Below are positions 1 to 21,324 of a DNA stretch of 64,000 nt, piece by piece. This DNA comes from Phosphuga atrata. Its lineage: Eukaryota; Arthropoda; Insecta; Coleoptera; Silphidae. Location: positions 32,771,471 through 32,835,470 of the forward strand of contig OX155895.1 in assembly GCA_944588485.1 (NCBI GenBank). The letters run 5' to 3'. Within the stretch, counting starts at the first letter, position 1; each line of letters begins with the position of its first letter. The notes under the pieces were generated by a model. The model had not been told where the DNA came from. It did not search any database and saw only the letters and a program-made list of their open reading frames with translations. Position numbers and translations under genes: made by a program.

Positions 1-310
1 TTGACAAATATATTAGTAAATTATGAAGCAGCTGTATCCATACTATCTATAGTAAGAGATAATGTATGCAAGGTTAATGTTATTAATGCAATATTAGTAT
101 TAGTAGAAAGTTGGAATGTTTGCATTTTGTATATAATTGTCGTTAAGAAGATCTAATTCGTTTTAATTAATTTTGTACAACTTTATAGTTTTTTTGTTTC
201 ATTATCGATAAGATGCACTAAATATACTTAATCAAATACAGTTACTTTTATATAAAGAATATTTATATATCATATATATAATTCTAATATTATGTTTTGT
301 TTGTTTACAG
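1..310. other. Upstream flank or 5' intron of Slik
   Basis: AT-rich sequence without an ORF worth calling. It ends in a pyrimidine-rich stretch and TTTACAG at 304-310, which looks like a splice acceptor, so this is probably the end of an intron separating an upstream 5' UTR exon (outside the window) from the exon carrying the Slik start. No TATA box or initiator could be assigned. Confidence 0.45.
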
Positions 311-326
311 AAAAACAATAAATAAA

Positions 327-380
327 ATGAGACGCTCGCAACGTGAATGCAAAACGTGCAAGCAAAGAAAAAACCATTAA
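327..380 (+). promoter_or_regulatory. uORF in the Slik 5' leader
   Basis: An ATG at 327 opens a 17-codon reading frame ending in TAA at 378-380, 133 bases before the Slik ATG and not overlapping it. The context before the ATG (AAAA) is good for insect initiation. If the leader is transcribed as inferred, ribosomes would meet this uORF first and Slik translation would need reinitiation or leaky scanning. That regulatory role is inference. Confidence 0.4.
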
Positions 381-513
381 GAAAAAAAAAATGCGATAGC
401 AAAATAATTCCATAAAAAATGTGATTTCCTAAACGAAAAATACATTCGACTAAAAAATTAAAAAACAAACTTTTTTAATAACATAGTGCAAAACTGTTTT
501 TTTAATTAAAACA

Positions 514-10210
<9,697 letters not shown>

Positions 10211-10625
10211 AAGAATTTAAGAGACGGAGGAACTTGTATATAAATGAGGGAGAAATAAGAAAAAATAAGAATGAAGAAAAAATATATTTAAAATATTTAA
10301 TTTATTCGTAGTGAGATGAAGGAAGGTAATTTGAGAATTTTGTTTGTTTGCAATACGTTTTTTTTTGTTTGTATTTTTGAGTTGCATTTAGTTTTGTTTT
10401 TAAGAAAAAAAATGAGACTTAGTTCTTTTTTGTTTTAATAAGACAGACTGAGTATCAGTGATATTCCCGCTTTTGATTTTGTTTTATGTACAAATGTTTC
10501 TTTTTTTGTTAATCCGCTCTGAGTCTCTTGTTTATTACTCTTTTCGCTTTTTGCACTTAAAGTACAGTCTGATGTATAAAAGATATTTTAAAGAATAATA
10601 TTACTATAATATATTATATATATAT

Positions 10626-10631
10626 AATAAA
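10626..10631 (+). promoter_or_regulatory. Candidate Slik polyadenylation signal
   Basis: First clear AATAAA downstream of the exon B stop (about 415 bases after it); a second AATAAA lies at 10771-10776. The region between is AT- and T-rich like an insect 3' UTR. Confidence 0.4.
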
Positions 10632-11447
10632 ATTGTATAAATTATTAATTTATCTTTGTTTAGGTTTATCTGTGTAAGGCGAGATTATAGTCCAGTTTTT
10701 TTTTTTTAATTTCAATTTTGTCTGGGGGAGAAGAAAAAATATTTTTCATATATGAAAAATAGATCTTTATAATAAAATTATTTCGATATAAATTTTATTG
10801 TACAGTCAATGTATTTTTATGTTTATATATAAATAATGTCGAAATACATTGATTTATATTTCGAAGAATTTTAAGTCGACTTGCAATTTCATTTTTTTAA
10901 TTGAGTCGCTAAAAATAGCTTTATCTACTTATTATAATGTTTTCTACTTAAACATTGTTTTCAAAATGAAAAATAGTTACCGATATTTTTGTTTTAAATA
11001 TGACTACTATTTACTCGAAACAAATTTATTGTCTTATTCTGCATGCCTGAGCGAGTTTTAATCTTAAAATTTGATACATATCACTTATTCTCCTATTTAT
11101 GAATTCTTCAGACCTATTTGAACCTAATTAAATTGTTTTTTTAAAGATTTTTTTTGTTTATATTTTCTATAAGTAAAATCTCACCTTGGCATAAACTTGT
11201 AATCCCAAAAATTGTACAATCAATTGAAATCGATAACATACATATTTAAAATTATTTAAATATTTTTTATTAAATGAATTAAATTACAATAGGCGGATTT
11301 GATTTTGAGTGTCTCAATGTGACAAAATGAGAAATTTGTTTATGTTATTCTGAATAGAAGATAATTAGAAGTTAGAGAATGTGTGAAGCCTGGATTGGAT
11401 TAAGACAAGAACATTCTAATTTGAATATGATGTAAAATCAAACTTTA
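10632..11447. other. Slik 3' flank, no gene seen
   Basis: AT-rich sequence with homopolymer runs. No ORF, repeat termini or RNA gene could be supported. Confidence 0.6.
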
Positions 11448-11455
11448 GACTAGAT

Positions 11456-14245
11456 CAGGGGTCTCCAAACCACGGCCCGTTAGCCACATCCGGCCCGCGG
11501 ACAGATTTTGTCCGGCCCGCGGAGAGCTAGCATACTTGAAAACTCTTTTTAGAGAACATTTTTTATAGCAAATTAAATTTAGTTTACTGAAGTATTCTAA
11601 TTTTATGTTGAATAATTATTAATATGACATCTACATTGACATGGTCATGGGCTAACTACTCATAACATTGTTGTAGGCTTATTGTTTTTGTGATAAGTTG
11701 GATAAAGAAACACAGAATTGTAATGAGTAAAGATATGTATAATATGCAGAAAATTTAACTTCAGTATATAATAACTAACAAATTATTGAAATGAATCCAA
11801 CTAATATTTTATACATTTTAAATAAAAACAACTTATAACAAGCATAATGACATATGAAATACTAATGAGATTTATGTAATTGAGATTTTCCACTGACAAT
11901 AGTTTGTAGTTGTGGACTAATTTTACTTGTACCAATTATTAAAAGAGATTTAAGATGCTCATCAGTTAATTTAGATCTGTAAACATTTTTTGTGTACTTC
12001 ATTTTGGAGAAGGTCTTCTCACACAAATAAGTATTACCAAAAACAGAAATCAGCCCACGAGCAAATTTATGCAAATTATCAAATTGTGTCAGTGGAAGAC
12101 TCTTATAAAATTCCAAGAAATATGAGTTTTGATATTTGTTCTTAATTATATCACTGCACTGTAGATCAATCATTTCCATTTGAAGTTCCGGGGCTAGGGT
12201 TTCCATGTCAGTATCAAAAGGATTCTGAAAAATCTTAATTTGATTCGCAATGGCAGTCCGAGAAGTCCGAGAAACAAGTATCAAAATTTATTTTCAAAGC
12301 ACTAAACTTTCGATTGCAAAATCGATAGGAAACTCAGTCTCAGTGGTGTGGCTGAATATTTCACATGTTTTAAAATGTGAAAAACATTTACTTCGTAGTT
12401 GTGATTGAAACAGTATCAATTTCTTCCGGAATGATTTGATATTAGTGTATAAATCAGGGAGATGCTGGTTTTCTCCTTGCAATCTCAAATTCAGTTCGTT
12501 CACATGTTTTGTCAAATCAACATAGAATGCTAACTTCCACAGCCATGCGTTGTTTTGTAATTCAGTAAGAGGGCGATGCTTTACATTCAAAAAAATTTCG
12601 ATCACTGCTCGAAGTTCAAAAAAGCGCTGAAGGACTTTCCCACAACTAAGCCAACGTACGGCAGTATGATAAGGTAAGTCATTTTCTCCAATCTCTTCAA
12701 TAAATTGTCGGAATTGTCGGTGATTCAGCCCAAAAGGTCTGATAAAATTAACAGTTGATATGACTGGTTTCAGAACTTCAGACATATCCAAACATTTTCC
12801 GCACAAAGACTGTTGATGAATGATACAATGTAAGACTAATGGTTTTGAACAACCGTCATTTTCTACAGCCTTTGACACAAGAGCGACCACTCCTTTATCT
12901 TTCCCACTCATGTTTTTGCCTCCATCAGTTGTAATACATTTCAAGTTTTTCCATCGAAGGTTCTTTTGATTAATGGCCTTTTCAACTCCTTTAAAAATAT
13001 CTGTACCAGTAGTTGTGCTATGAATACTATACATATCAAGAAGTTCTTCATGCACTTCATAACTTTTATCTACTCCTCGAATATAAATCAACACCTGAGC
13101 AGTATCTGACACATCCGTTGACTCATCCAAGGCCAAAGAAAACCACTCAACATGTCCATTTTTGTCGAACAGTTGAGAGGATATATTTTCAGCGATGTTT
13201 TCTACCCTTCGAGCCACAGTGTTTGCTGACATACTGACGGTTTTTAATAAATTTACCTTTTCAGGGCACATTTCTTCGGCTACTGCAATTATGCATTCTT
13301 TGATCATTTCTCCATCGGTGAATGGTTTTCCACGTTTTGCAATTTCAAGAGCCACACGAAAGCTGGCACGAGTTGCAGCCTCTTGTTCAGTTTTGAGTTT
13401 TGTAAATGAAGATTGCTGCGATTTCAATCCGCGCTTCATAGCTTCGAATTTTTCTGTCCGCAAACTTCCTGTATATTTTGAGTAATTTTGAAAATGTTTT
13501 GTTTCATAATGACGTTTAATGTTATATTCCTTGAGAACGGCTATGCTTTCATAGCAAATCAAACATAGCGCCTTGTTACTGGACTCATTTACGAAATACT
13601 GAATGCTCCTGATTTACTGATCTTTGAATTTTCTGCATTCACTATCAATTTTTCGCTTCTTTTCCATACTACTAAATCACACACAAAAGCAACAATTCAA
13701 ATCAAAATACTGTTACAAAGATGTCTTAAACTTAAACACGCACAAACACGTTTTAAGGAGGTACGCACTATTTTATTTCACAACAGTGTCATAGGAACTG
13801 ACTTGTGGTTGCGCCACTAGCCTTCTTATATATTCCAATTACTGCCATCTAGAAGTGAGTGGAAGACACCAGAACTTTCTCGAACCAACGAGATTATTCT
13901 GTACGTGCTATTAGCGCCATCTGTTAGCGATAGAAGGTACTACCTATTTCTGATTGTGTCCACCAGATGTCGTGTCACGTTACTCCTCATGGCTCGTACT
14001 CTACGACTAATCTAGAAATTACAGATAATGACAGGAAAATTAATAATATGCACTGTTGCCGTTTTGCGGACTTTAGTCCAATTTGCAGCCATTTTTAAAC
14101 GTTGCGTACTTTTTCGGACTTTTTTTTTTCATTAGTGGACTATTTCACTTTTTACCACCGGCAACAATGATAATATGGTTTTGGCCCTCGGAACTTACTG
14201 GAGTAATCAGTATGGCCCTAAGGCTGGGAAGTTTGGAGACCCCTG
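11456..14245 (-). mobile_element. hAT transposon (GTF2IRD2/ZBED type), complete ends
   Basis: The left end CAGGGGTCTCCAAAC and right end GTTTGGAGACCCCTG are perfect 15-bp inverted repeats. They are flanked by a perfect 8-bp target duplication GACTAGAT (11448-11455 and 14246-14253), the hAT signature. The 2790-bp body holds one transposase on the minus strand. Left subterminal sequence is rich in GGCCCG/CGGCCCGCGG, as in this hAT group. Perfect TIRs and TSD argue for a fairly recent insertion even though the transposase is broken. Confidence 0.95.
11862..13667 (-). pseudogene. hAT transposase with three in-frame stops
   Basis: A DDE-type (RNase H-fold) transposase of the hAT family closest to GTF2I repeat domain-containing protein 2 and ZBED relatives. 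A 602-codon frame runs without a frameshift from the ATG at 13667 to a stop at 11862. Three stops break it: TAA at 13614-13616 (codon 18), TGA at 12294-12296 and TAA at 12288-12290. Visible parts in order: basic start MEKKRKIDSE; BED-like finger with CLIC and HYETKH; KRGKPFTDGEMI; LALDESTDVSDTAQVLIY with the first catalytic Asp; CITTDGGKNMSGKDKG; and the C-terminal dimerisation block FSKMKYTKNVYRSKLTDEHL. The even spacing means point mutations alone inactivated it. Confidence 0.92.
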
Positions 14246-14253
14246 GACTAGAT

Positions 14254-14820
14254 TATTTAAATTATAATAATACAGTTCAAAATTTTAGAATGCATTTTTC
14301 TAGACTGAGGCTTCATATCTTAATATTCTGAACAGAAAATGTGCTGGATGTAAATTGGCAATCCATTTCATTTGCTTCCATACTAAAAAGTTGGCGGCCA
14401 CTGGTTACTTCTGAATGGGACGAGTAACCTGCGATAGCTCTTTTCAAAATAATTATCATTTTGAAGATACAAATACGTTTTTGTATAAATTTAGTTTACT
14501 AAAAACTTGTATAATCTTGATAGTGCCGAATTCGTAAATTGTTGATGTTATTATTTAAGGCAGACGACACCAAATATGTGATTTTAATAGCCTAGATTTG
14601 TGATAATTTGCAAGGGAGTGTTCAAGAATTCATTCTACCATTCAGTATCTGTCTTAATAACATAGTCATTAATCATTCCAACGGTTTTTTTATTATTTTC
14701 GTAATCTTCTATGATTAAATGTGACATTATTTATAAATATTAGTTTACATAAGTTAAACATGAAAGTTGATTTTGTGTCTTGAATATGCTTCTATATTTT
14801 GTATTTTATAATATCTAGAA
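14254..14820. other. No gene seen
   Basis: AT-rich spacer between two hAT insertions. Nothing supportable on either strand. Confidence 0.5.
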
Positions 14821-15996
14821 CAGCGATTCTCAAACTTTTTTTGCCGCAGCACCCTTGTCGAGATAAAAAATTCTCGCGGCACTCTTGTCGGGCTACCAAA
14901 ATTTCGCGGCACAGCTACCCTAAAAACGGTTTGAAAACTTTCATTCACAAACTAAATTGTTTTTAATGGCATGAATGAAATTGTTTGGAAGATTTTTTAT
15001 TTAATCATCAGTTAATTTCACCATCAAATCACTTAATTGATACAGTGAGTTTGCTCTTGTACCTGTTTTTAATGTAATGGTATGTTGAGTATGCAACACT
15101 GAGAGAAGTGGCGGTTTCATTTAGTTTTTCAAAGATGTCTGAAAGGAATCCCAATTTAAGCAGCCAATCGAAATCAGTGAATTGTTGGATAAAAGGCAAT
15201 TCTGTAAATGTAACTACTAGTGCATCTTTTAGTTCTAATGGTTTGGCTAACATTTTTTTCTTCCCACTTCTGTATGCAGCAAGAGGTGGAAGTGATCCAT
15301 ACCCAGATCTTCGGCGGTAAGTTTTAAAAGATTTGCTTGAACCGGGCGGCTCTTAATATGATTAATTATCTTCACAGCACCATCCAATACGACTCTTAAA
15401 TCTTACGACATCCTTCTAGTTGCCAGAGAATGTCGATGGATGACACAGTGGCTGCTGGTGGCATTGTCTGCCACTTGCCATTCCAGAAACGGTTCCCTTT
15501 ACTTTTCCAACCACTGCAGCCTCTCCATCGCTGCAAATATTAACACACTTCCTTCATTTCAAATCATTTTTCTCTATATATTTGTCGCTAACTTTGAATA
15601 TTTCGTCGCAGTAGTGAAAGTTTCAAGCAATTCACTCATCAAAAGTTCTTCTATTTCTATTTCGAATACCTTACAAACACAAGAAAAACAGCAAGTCCCG
15701 CAACGTCAGTACTTTCATCTAGCTGTAAATTAAAAAAAAAATACAAATTTTCAACCTTCTTATAAGCTCGTTCTCCGCAGACTCAATTCAACAGTATCAA
15801 TCTTCTTAGCCATGTCTGGACCTAATATGCAACTTACAAAATCCTTCACGCAAGGTTTAATCAGCGTCTCGGCAATAGTATGGTGCTTTCCAGATTTTGA
15901 TATTTGTGAACTGACAATAAATGAAGCTTCAGTTGCGTTTTCATTTTTAAAAATTCTCTCCACCATGGATATATATTGATTTCTTCTTGTTGTCAT
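14821..15996 (-). pseudogene. Decayed hAT (SCAND3/ZBED5-like) remnant
   Basis: The left end CAGCGATTCTCAAAC followed by CCGCAGCACCC is typical of a hAT terminus, preceded by ATCTAGAA. I could not find the matching right end. Transposase relics are on the minus strand: 15996-15760 contains SQISKSGKHHTIAETLIKPC, matching the block before the catalytic domain of SCAND3/ZBED5-like proteins, and 15253-15029 contains FTDFDWLLKLGFLSDIFEKL, matching the later helical block. Stops and frame changes separate them and the catalytic core between is not readable. Confidence 0.7.
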
Positions 15997-16539
15997 TTTT
16001 TAAATCTTTCTTCTTCGTGATCCGTGATATAACGGCTTCTTTGTCAGATAGCGTGCTATCTATCCATCTCAAAGTATGAAATCAATTATTATTTAAATAT
16101 TATTTAGTTCAGATTTGAGCGTTTTTAAACAGGCATAGACGCATTGACTTTAATTTATAATTCGTGTTTTACAAGCAAAAATTATATTCTTAAAATCCAA
16201 ACATCTTGAAGCTTTTTATGCAACTGAAAGGTAAATTGTTGGGCGAGACATTACTTCAGATTTTGATATTACAAATGGAAGAAAGAAATATGACGAAAAC
16301 TTGAGAATTTTAAATCATTGTGAGAATTGAAAGTGAAAATTGAAATCACGTGAGAATTTTAAATCATTCATGGCAAAATTTAAAAAAAAAGTAGTAAGTC
16401 GTAAAGTGTAACAATGAAAGTTGTTAAAAACTTTTTTTTGAACCTAAATGTTCTGTATATATTCCATCCGTTGATAGAGCCCAAACAAAAGTTGTACACT
16501 TTGTGAACCATATTTCAAAAAACTTTGTTGCCTGATACA

Positions 16540-16731
16540 CTAAACTACTAAGTTTAATGAATGTCCCGCACATGATACAAAGGTGGCAAATTCACATTTC
16601 TCCTTGATTATTGCTTGTAGAGCAATATACTTCCCCGTCATATTTGAAGCATTGTCGTAGCTATTAAAATTGGATATTAAAAATCGGTCTAGTAAAATAA
16701 CATTTGCACCGTTTGCAATATTTTTAATCAA
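16540..16731 (-). pseudogene. ZMYM1-like hAT transposase fragment
   Basis: The translation YDNASNMTGKYIALQAIIKE then CEFATFVSCAGHSLNLVV matches the DUF4371/ZMYM1-type hAT transposase block around the second catalytic Asp and the CxxH motif. About 60 residues remain. A GC-rich patch (GGGGGGCCC, GAGGGGCCC) at about 16965-17010 may be part of this element's terminus. Confidence 0.7.
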
Positions 16732-17205
16732 ATATAAACATTTTTTGGTTTCTTAATTACATGTTGCATTTATTTTTTAAAACCTTTTTTTTTAAACTTG
16801 CTAATAATCGCTAATAACTGAAATGATGAGATATTGAGAATTATGAGCTTTTAAACACAACGTAAAACACATTTTGAATCAATTTTGTATGTAGTTTGTC
16901 AACTAAATTGGTCATTTCAAACTTGGCGCTTCGCTCGTTTGCTTGTGATCTGGCAGGAACTAGGGGGGCCCTATAGATCGAGGGGCCCTGGACACGCGCG
17001 CCAAGGGGGAAAGAGGGGCCTGGAGGTCACATAACAAAATTTTTAAGAAATAAGTCAAATAAATGGAAAAAACAAATATTGAATGAATGGCAATTTCTAT
17101 TCATTATTATTATTATTTCTATTCATTCTAAATAAAGAGAAATAATAATGTGATACACGTGACATCTTGTCAAGCTTAATACCGTTAGCACATCAAGTTT
17201 AAGAA

Positions 17206-17640
17206 ATGAATTTAACAGAATCAGAAAGGATAGAAATTCTGATAATCGTTGGTTATGGGGATCGTAAGAGAACTCACGCGGAATCGGGTCATTTATTTAA
17301 TAACTTATCCAAACATAATCCCTATTAGTGGTCCACAGTGACCTAGTTCCTCTGGTAGACCTAGGACTGCAATAAATGTTGATAGGGCACCAAATATTTT
17401 GCTGGATATAGCCGAACGCCCACATAATTATCTCTAATATTAGATATCTCTAAAACGTCGTTGAGAAGAATATTAAAAAAGGAAAACTGTAGGCTTAGCC
17501 CATTTAGTTCAGGAATTATCTGAAGATGATTTTGACCGCAGGGTTGAATTTTCAGAAATAAAGTCTTATGAAAGTTATAGAGTGAATTAACTACAAACTC
17601 TTCTTTTACACGTTCCTGCATTTAACAAAAAGGCTGTTTT
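17206..17640 (+). pseudogene. Decayed DUF4817-type transposon ORF
   Basis: From the ATG at 17206 the frame reads MNLTESERIEILIIVGYGDR, then KRTHAESGHLFN, the helix-turn-helix (DUF4817) start found on many arthropod mariner-like transposon proteins. After several frameshifts and stops it resumes as VQELSEDDFDRRVEFSE near 17500, the segment that precedes the catalytic domain. The remainder is lost. The element is old and truncated; ends were not identified. Confidence 0.72.
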
Positions 17641-17701
17641 GAACCTTGTAACTTCAAACTCATGTTAAAATGGCGTGTAAAAATGGATTGGGTGTATATA
17701 A

Positions 17702-17923
17702 GAGGCATTGAGCGCAAAAACGGACTAACCCTAACACATAAAATTGAGTGATTTGGCAATTATCCCCTATTGCATACGGACAATTTAAAAAACATTCAAT
17801 GCAACAACTTCTTTTGTACTGCCATATAACTTTGATTGGGAGGTGGTAAAATAAAATAAATTAATGCCACAAACGCAAATTCCTAAAAATTGTGGCTTAA
17901 CCCGCTTTTGCGCTCAATGCCTC
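17702..17923. mobile_element. MITE with GAGGCATTGAGCG termini
   Basis: Inverted ends: GAGGCATTGAGCGCAAAA at the left and its reverse complement ending at 17923, both continuing imperfectly into CGG and TAA. Length 222 bp, AT-rich centre, no ORF. The flanks (TATAA and ATATG) do not give a clear target duplication, so the superfamily is unresolved. Confidence 0.7.
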
Positions 17924-17959
17924 ATATGATATATGCAGCTTAGATTGAGAAGTTAAAAA

Positions 17960-18400
17960 AATATTTCAACAGTTTATGATACGGCTTAATTGATATTGAC
18001 TCGTCAAAACGTTATATTTAATTTTAAAGCATTTTCGTACAAAATTTAGTTTATCTACTCGCACATCAAAATGAACACATTAATAAATACATTATTGTAT
18101 GTGAAGGATGCCATTATTATAATCGTGTGTAAAAGTATCCAAATCGTGCGTAAAATTAAATCTAATAGAGTTTCATTATTAAACGATTTCTGTTTGTTGT
18201 TACTATGGCAGCAACTCGCGTCACTAAACAAAAAACATAGACGTAGTGATAATAATTTTTCTTACGTATATTAAAATAGAATTATTTTTTTTAATTTTTG
18301 ATCAATAAGTCTCGGCCTCTCAGTTTGGATTTATCTGGCTCTAATATAACATAACCCAACCATAATCTAATCTAGATTAAATCTAGGTTGACCTAGATTA
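17960..18400. other. No gene seen
   Basis: AT-rich sequence with a short CTAGATTAAATCTAGG-type palindrome near 18371-18386. An open frame at 18071-18274 has no recognisable content. Confidence 0.4.
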
Positions 18401-18953
18401 CATCGAAGCAGGGAAAGATGGTTCCTCCTAGGCCCTCCAACTCCATTAACCTTGACCGGTTCCAACTTGCGGTTTGGAACCAGTTTCTGATTTCGACTTC
18501 CGTTTCCGGTTTCCACCTCCGTTTTCGGTTTCGACATCCGTTTCCGGTTTCCCACTTCCAGTTTTTCACAGATGAGAGTGTGAGGTCTATGTAGCCCCAC
18601 GTGCGAGGTCAATATAATCCCACGCTGGGTGTGAGGTCTATGTAGTCCCACGTGTGAGGTCTAGATTATGTCAGGCTGGGTGTGAGGCCTGTTTTCGACT
18701 TTCGTTTTCGGTTTGGACTTCCGTTTCCGGTTTCCCACTTCCGGTTTCTCATTTCCGGTTTCCCACGTCCAGCCGCCCCATTTCCGGTTCCTACACTCTG
18801 CGCGGGAATATTCAAAGTTCGGCGCAGGCGGAAAAATTTGACACAGGCTTGAAAATTCAAAATCGAAACCGGTCATCAAGACGGTCGAAATCGGAAATGT
18901 CAAGATCAGTGGAGGTGGAGGGCCTAGAAAGAAAAATCTTTCCCTACTCATCG
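18401..18953. mobile_element. Foldback element with internal satellite-like repeats
   Basis: Arms 18401-18456 and 18899-18953 are imperfect inverted repeats of about 55 bases; both contain AGGGAAAGAT near the end and CTAGGCCCTCCA further in. Between them, 18470-18780 is made of variants of a CCGTTTCCGGTTT motif and of a GTGAGGTCTATGTAG motif. No transposase. This fits a foldback-type non-autonomous transposon; no target duplication is clear. Confidence 0.65.
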
Positions 18954-19281
18954 ACAACAACCAAATAGTGCTCCCGTTACTGTGAATTTTACTAGATAGC
19001 AATTTATTCCACGGAGGCGCTGAACGTTCTAACCTTATTGTGTCAGTGATTTGAAGTAAGTTGTGTGTTAAAATTACAATTTTTACAATAACATCGGTAA
19101 GAAATAATTTTTTGTAGATTCAACATTCAACAGTATTTTCACATGCTTCGTAGATAAAATAATGTATGACACACATGTATGAAAAACTTGTATCATAAAC
19201 TACTATTATTATCATCAATAATTTCTTTTTGTGTTTTGTTTTGTGTTGCATGGCAAACTCATTTTCCGACAATTTTCAAGA
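18954..19281. other. No gene seen
   Basis: AT-rich spacer. A short hydrophobic open frame near 19179 is not supported as a gene. Confidence 0.4.
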
Positions 19282-19318
19282 CAGATATAACTATACAGAC
19301 AGGACTAGACAGACAAGG

Positions 19319-21324
19319 CTGCTGCTGTTCTGGGCCCGACGCTGTGGTACATCCTGTACGATGGAATCCTCAGATTTAAACTGCCGCACACTGGGACGGA
19401 TTACGAATTTACGGCCACAAAAATAGAATTTTACAATGTCTCACAATTAAGAAAAACCACTTAAAATGTATTGTTAGATAACCCATCCATAATACTATAA
19501 ACAAATAAATGCGAAAAACCAATTCCATTGGTTGTGGGAACGTGTTAAACATCGCTCTTGTCCCTTAGGTACGAAAAAGGAATTAGTTGCGCTGGATTTT
19601 TAACAAAGTAACTACGTCTGTTTTGTGTTTGTGTTAAAAAATTGTGAACTTTTAATCATCAAATTTGTAGAAAGTTTTAATCAATACGGTAAAAAAAAGT
19701 TAGCGACTATCGTAAATTAAAAATTGTTTGTAATAAACTGCAATAAATTGATTTTTAAAAAAAATTCCGCATAGTTAAATTAATTCCGTTAAATTAAATA
19801 TTTTTTAGAACAAAACAAACATTGACAATTCTAGAAAAGCAAAAATCCCGTCCACATCGTTCCACCTTACTGAGAATTGTACCTTTTTTTTCAGGTAGTC
19901 GAGATGACCAGCATTTACAAGAGAGAACGTTTTTTTTATTAAGAGATGAAAGTTTTTATAAGTTTTCTTCGTTAAAGTGTAATGAACGATTAGTACAATA
20001 CGTGTTGGATAAGTTTTGTGTCATGGAATGAGGTAGTTTTAGGAATGCTTCGAATGCCCAACTATCTCAATGAAGAATATTCACGAGAATTTACTGATGA
20101 TATCGTCAGTGATGATGAAGAAGGTGTAGATAGTGATGCTCATTGATTTTGACGAAGATCGGTTGTGAATTAACAACAAGTAAAAAAATGTTGCACTTTT
20201 GTCATAAATATATTTCTTCCACTTAAATTTACATTTTTAATTACTTGTGTACATCTAATATAGACTAATTTTATACTATGTGAGACAAAAAAAATTGTGA
20301 TACTTATGTGAGACAAAAAAAATTTAAATGAACTGGATTTTATTTTTGTCGCCGTAAATTCGTAATCCGTACCAGTGTGTGCCGGAGGGAGTGGAGATCT
20401 TGGGTTTTGCTGACGACCTGGCTCTGGTAGTGACTGGGAAAACAGAAAGGGGAATTATTTTGAGAGCTAATACAGATATAGATCAAGTTGGTAATTGGGT
20501 GGAAGGAAAGGGACTAGAATTGGCCCCCGAAAAGACAGAGCCAGTACTGCTAAGCAGTGGAGTTCAGCAAAATCGGTCCCATTACTTTTCTTGTAAAGGG
20601 AGAAAAGATAGTCCCGAAAGAATCAATTAAATACCTGGGTGTAACGATCGACAAATGTCTATCATTTTAAAACCACGTCATCACAAGATAATGCACTGAA
20701 AACCACTTCAGCATTAGGCAAACTAATGTCCAACGTCGGTGGCCTCAAAATCTACAAGCGAAGGCTCCTATGATCTGTGGGACATTTGACCATGCTTTAC
20801 TCAGCTCCGGTGTGGGCAACTGCCATGGAGAAGAAATCGATCAGGCATCAGGCGCAAGCATAGTGCCAATATAGTTGCACAAAGGGCAATAAAAAGAAAG
20901 CCGCCAGGGCACGAACGTATAAGGCATGGCAAAAAGAATGGCAGCTATCGAATAGAGGACAATAGAGCAGGATCCTTATACCTGACGTCGAGCGATGCGT
21001 GTCACGCAAGCATGGTGAAACGAATTTTCATCTTACACAAGTGCTAAGCGGTCATGGTTCTTTTAGGGACTACCTGCATAACATGTGCAACCGATTCGAC
21101 ACACCATCATCGAATGTCATCGATGGATACCAGAAAGAGAAACTTGGGAAAAGAAAACTCAGCTTAAACTAGAGCTGATAGGCCTAACCGACTATATGAT
21201 CAGTTCGGAGAACATCTGGACAATAATAACCAATATAGTCACAAACATCATAACCTTGAAAGAGCAGGACGAGAGGAAACGACATTTTGACATCATGCGT
21301 AGAGAAGTTCAGGGGGGCACTTGA
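19319..21324 (+). pseudogene. 5'-truncated R1-like LINE, split by a DNA transposon
   Basis: Reverse transcriptase of the R1 group. The left piece reads VLGPTLWYILYDGILRLKLP. After removing the 993-bp insertion (19387-20379) the frame continues EGVEILGFADDLALV, the catalytic FADD box. The thumb region and a C-terminal HLTQVLSGHG segment follow with frameshifts, and a final open frame ends EVQGGT at 21324. The endonuclease and the first half of the RT are missing, as expected for a 5' truncation. Both sides border GACA-rich minisatellite. Confidence 0.85.
19387..20379. mobile_element. Non-autonomous element with CACACTGG ends and a 5-bp TSD (Transib-like?)
   Basis: The two ends share about 40 bp of inverted repeat starting CACACTGGKACGGATTACG. 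They are flanked by a perfect 5-bp duplication TGCCG (19382-19386 and 20380-20384). Removing one TSD plus the element restores the LINE reading frame, so the boundaries are exact. A 5-bp GC-rich target and ends starting CAC are Transib features (Transib consensus CACWATG; RAG heptamer CACAGTG), but position 5 differs. A 69-codon open frame (19822-20031) and an acidic stretch (DDIVSDDEEGVDSDAH near 20096) may be transposase relics; I do not recognise them. Confidence 0.7.

Noticed and set aside
12990..13485. Open frames on the + strand opposite the hAT transposase
   Set aside because: Shadows of the minus-strand coding sequence.
14821..17010. A single complete hAT from 14821 to about 17010
   Set aside because: The two transposase relics belong to different hAT lineages (SCAND3/ZBED5-like and ZMYM1-like), and no right end complementary to CAGCGATTCTCAAAC was found.
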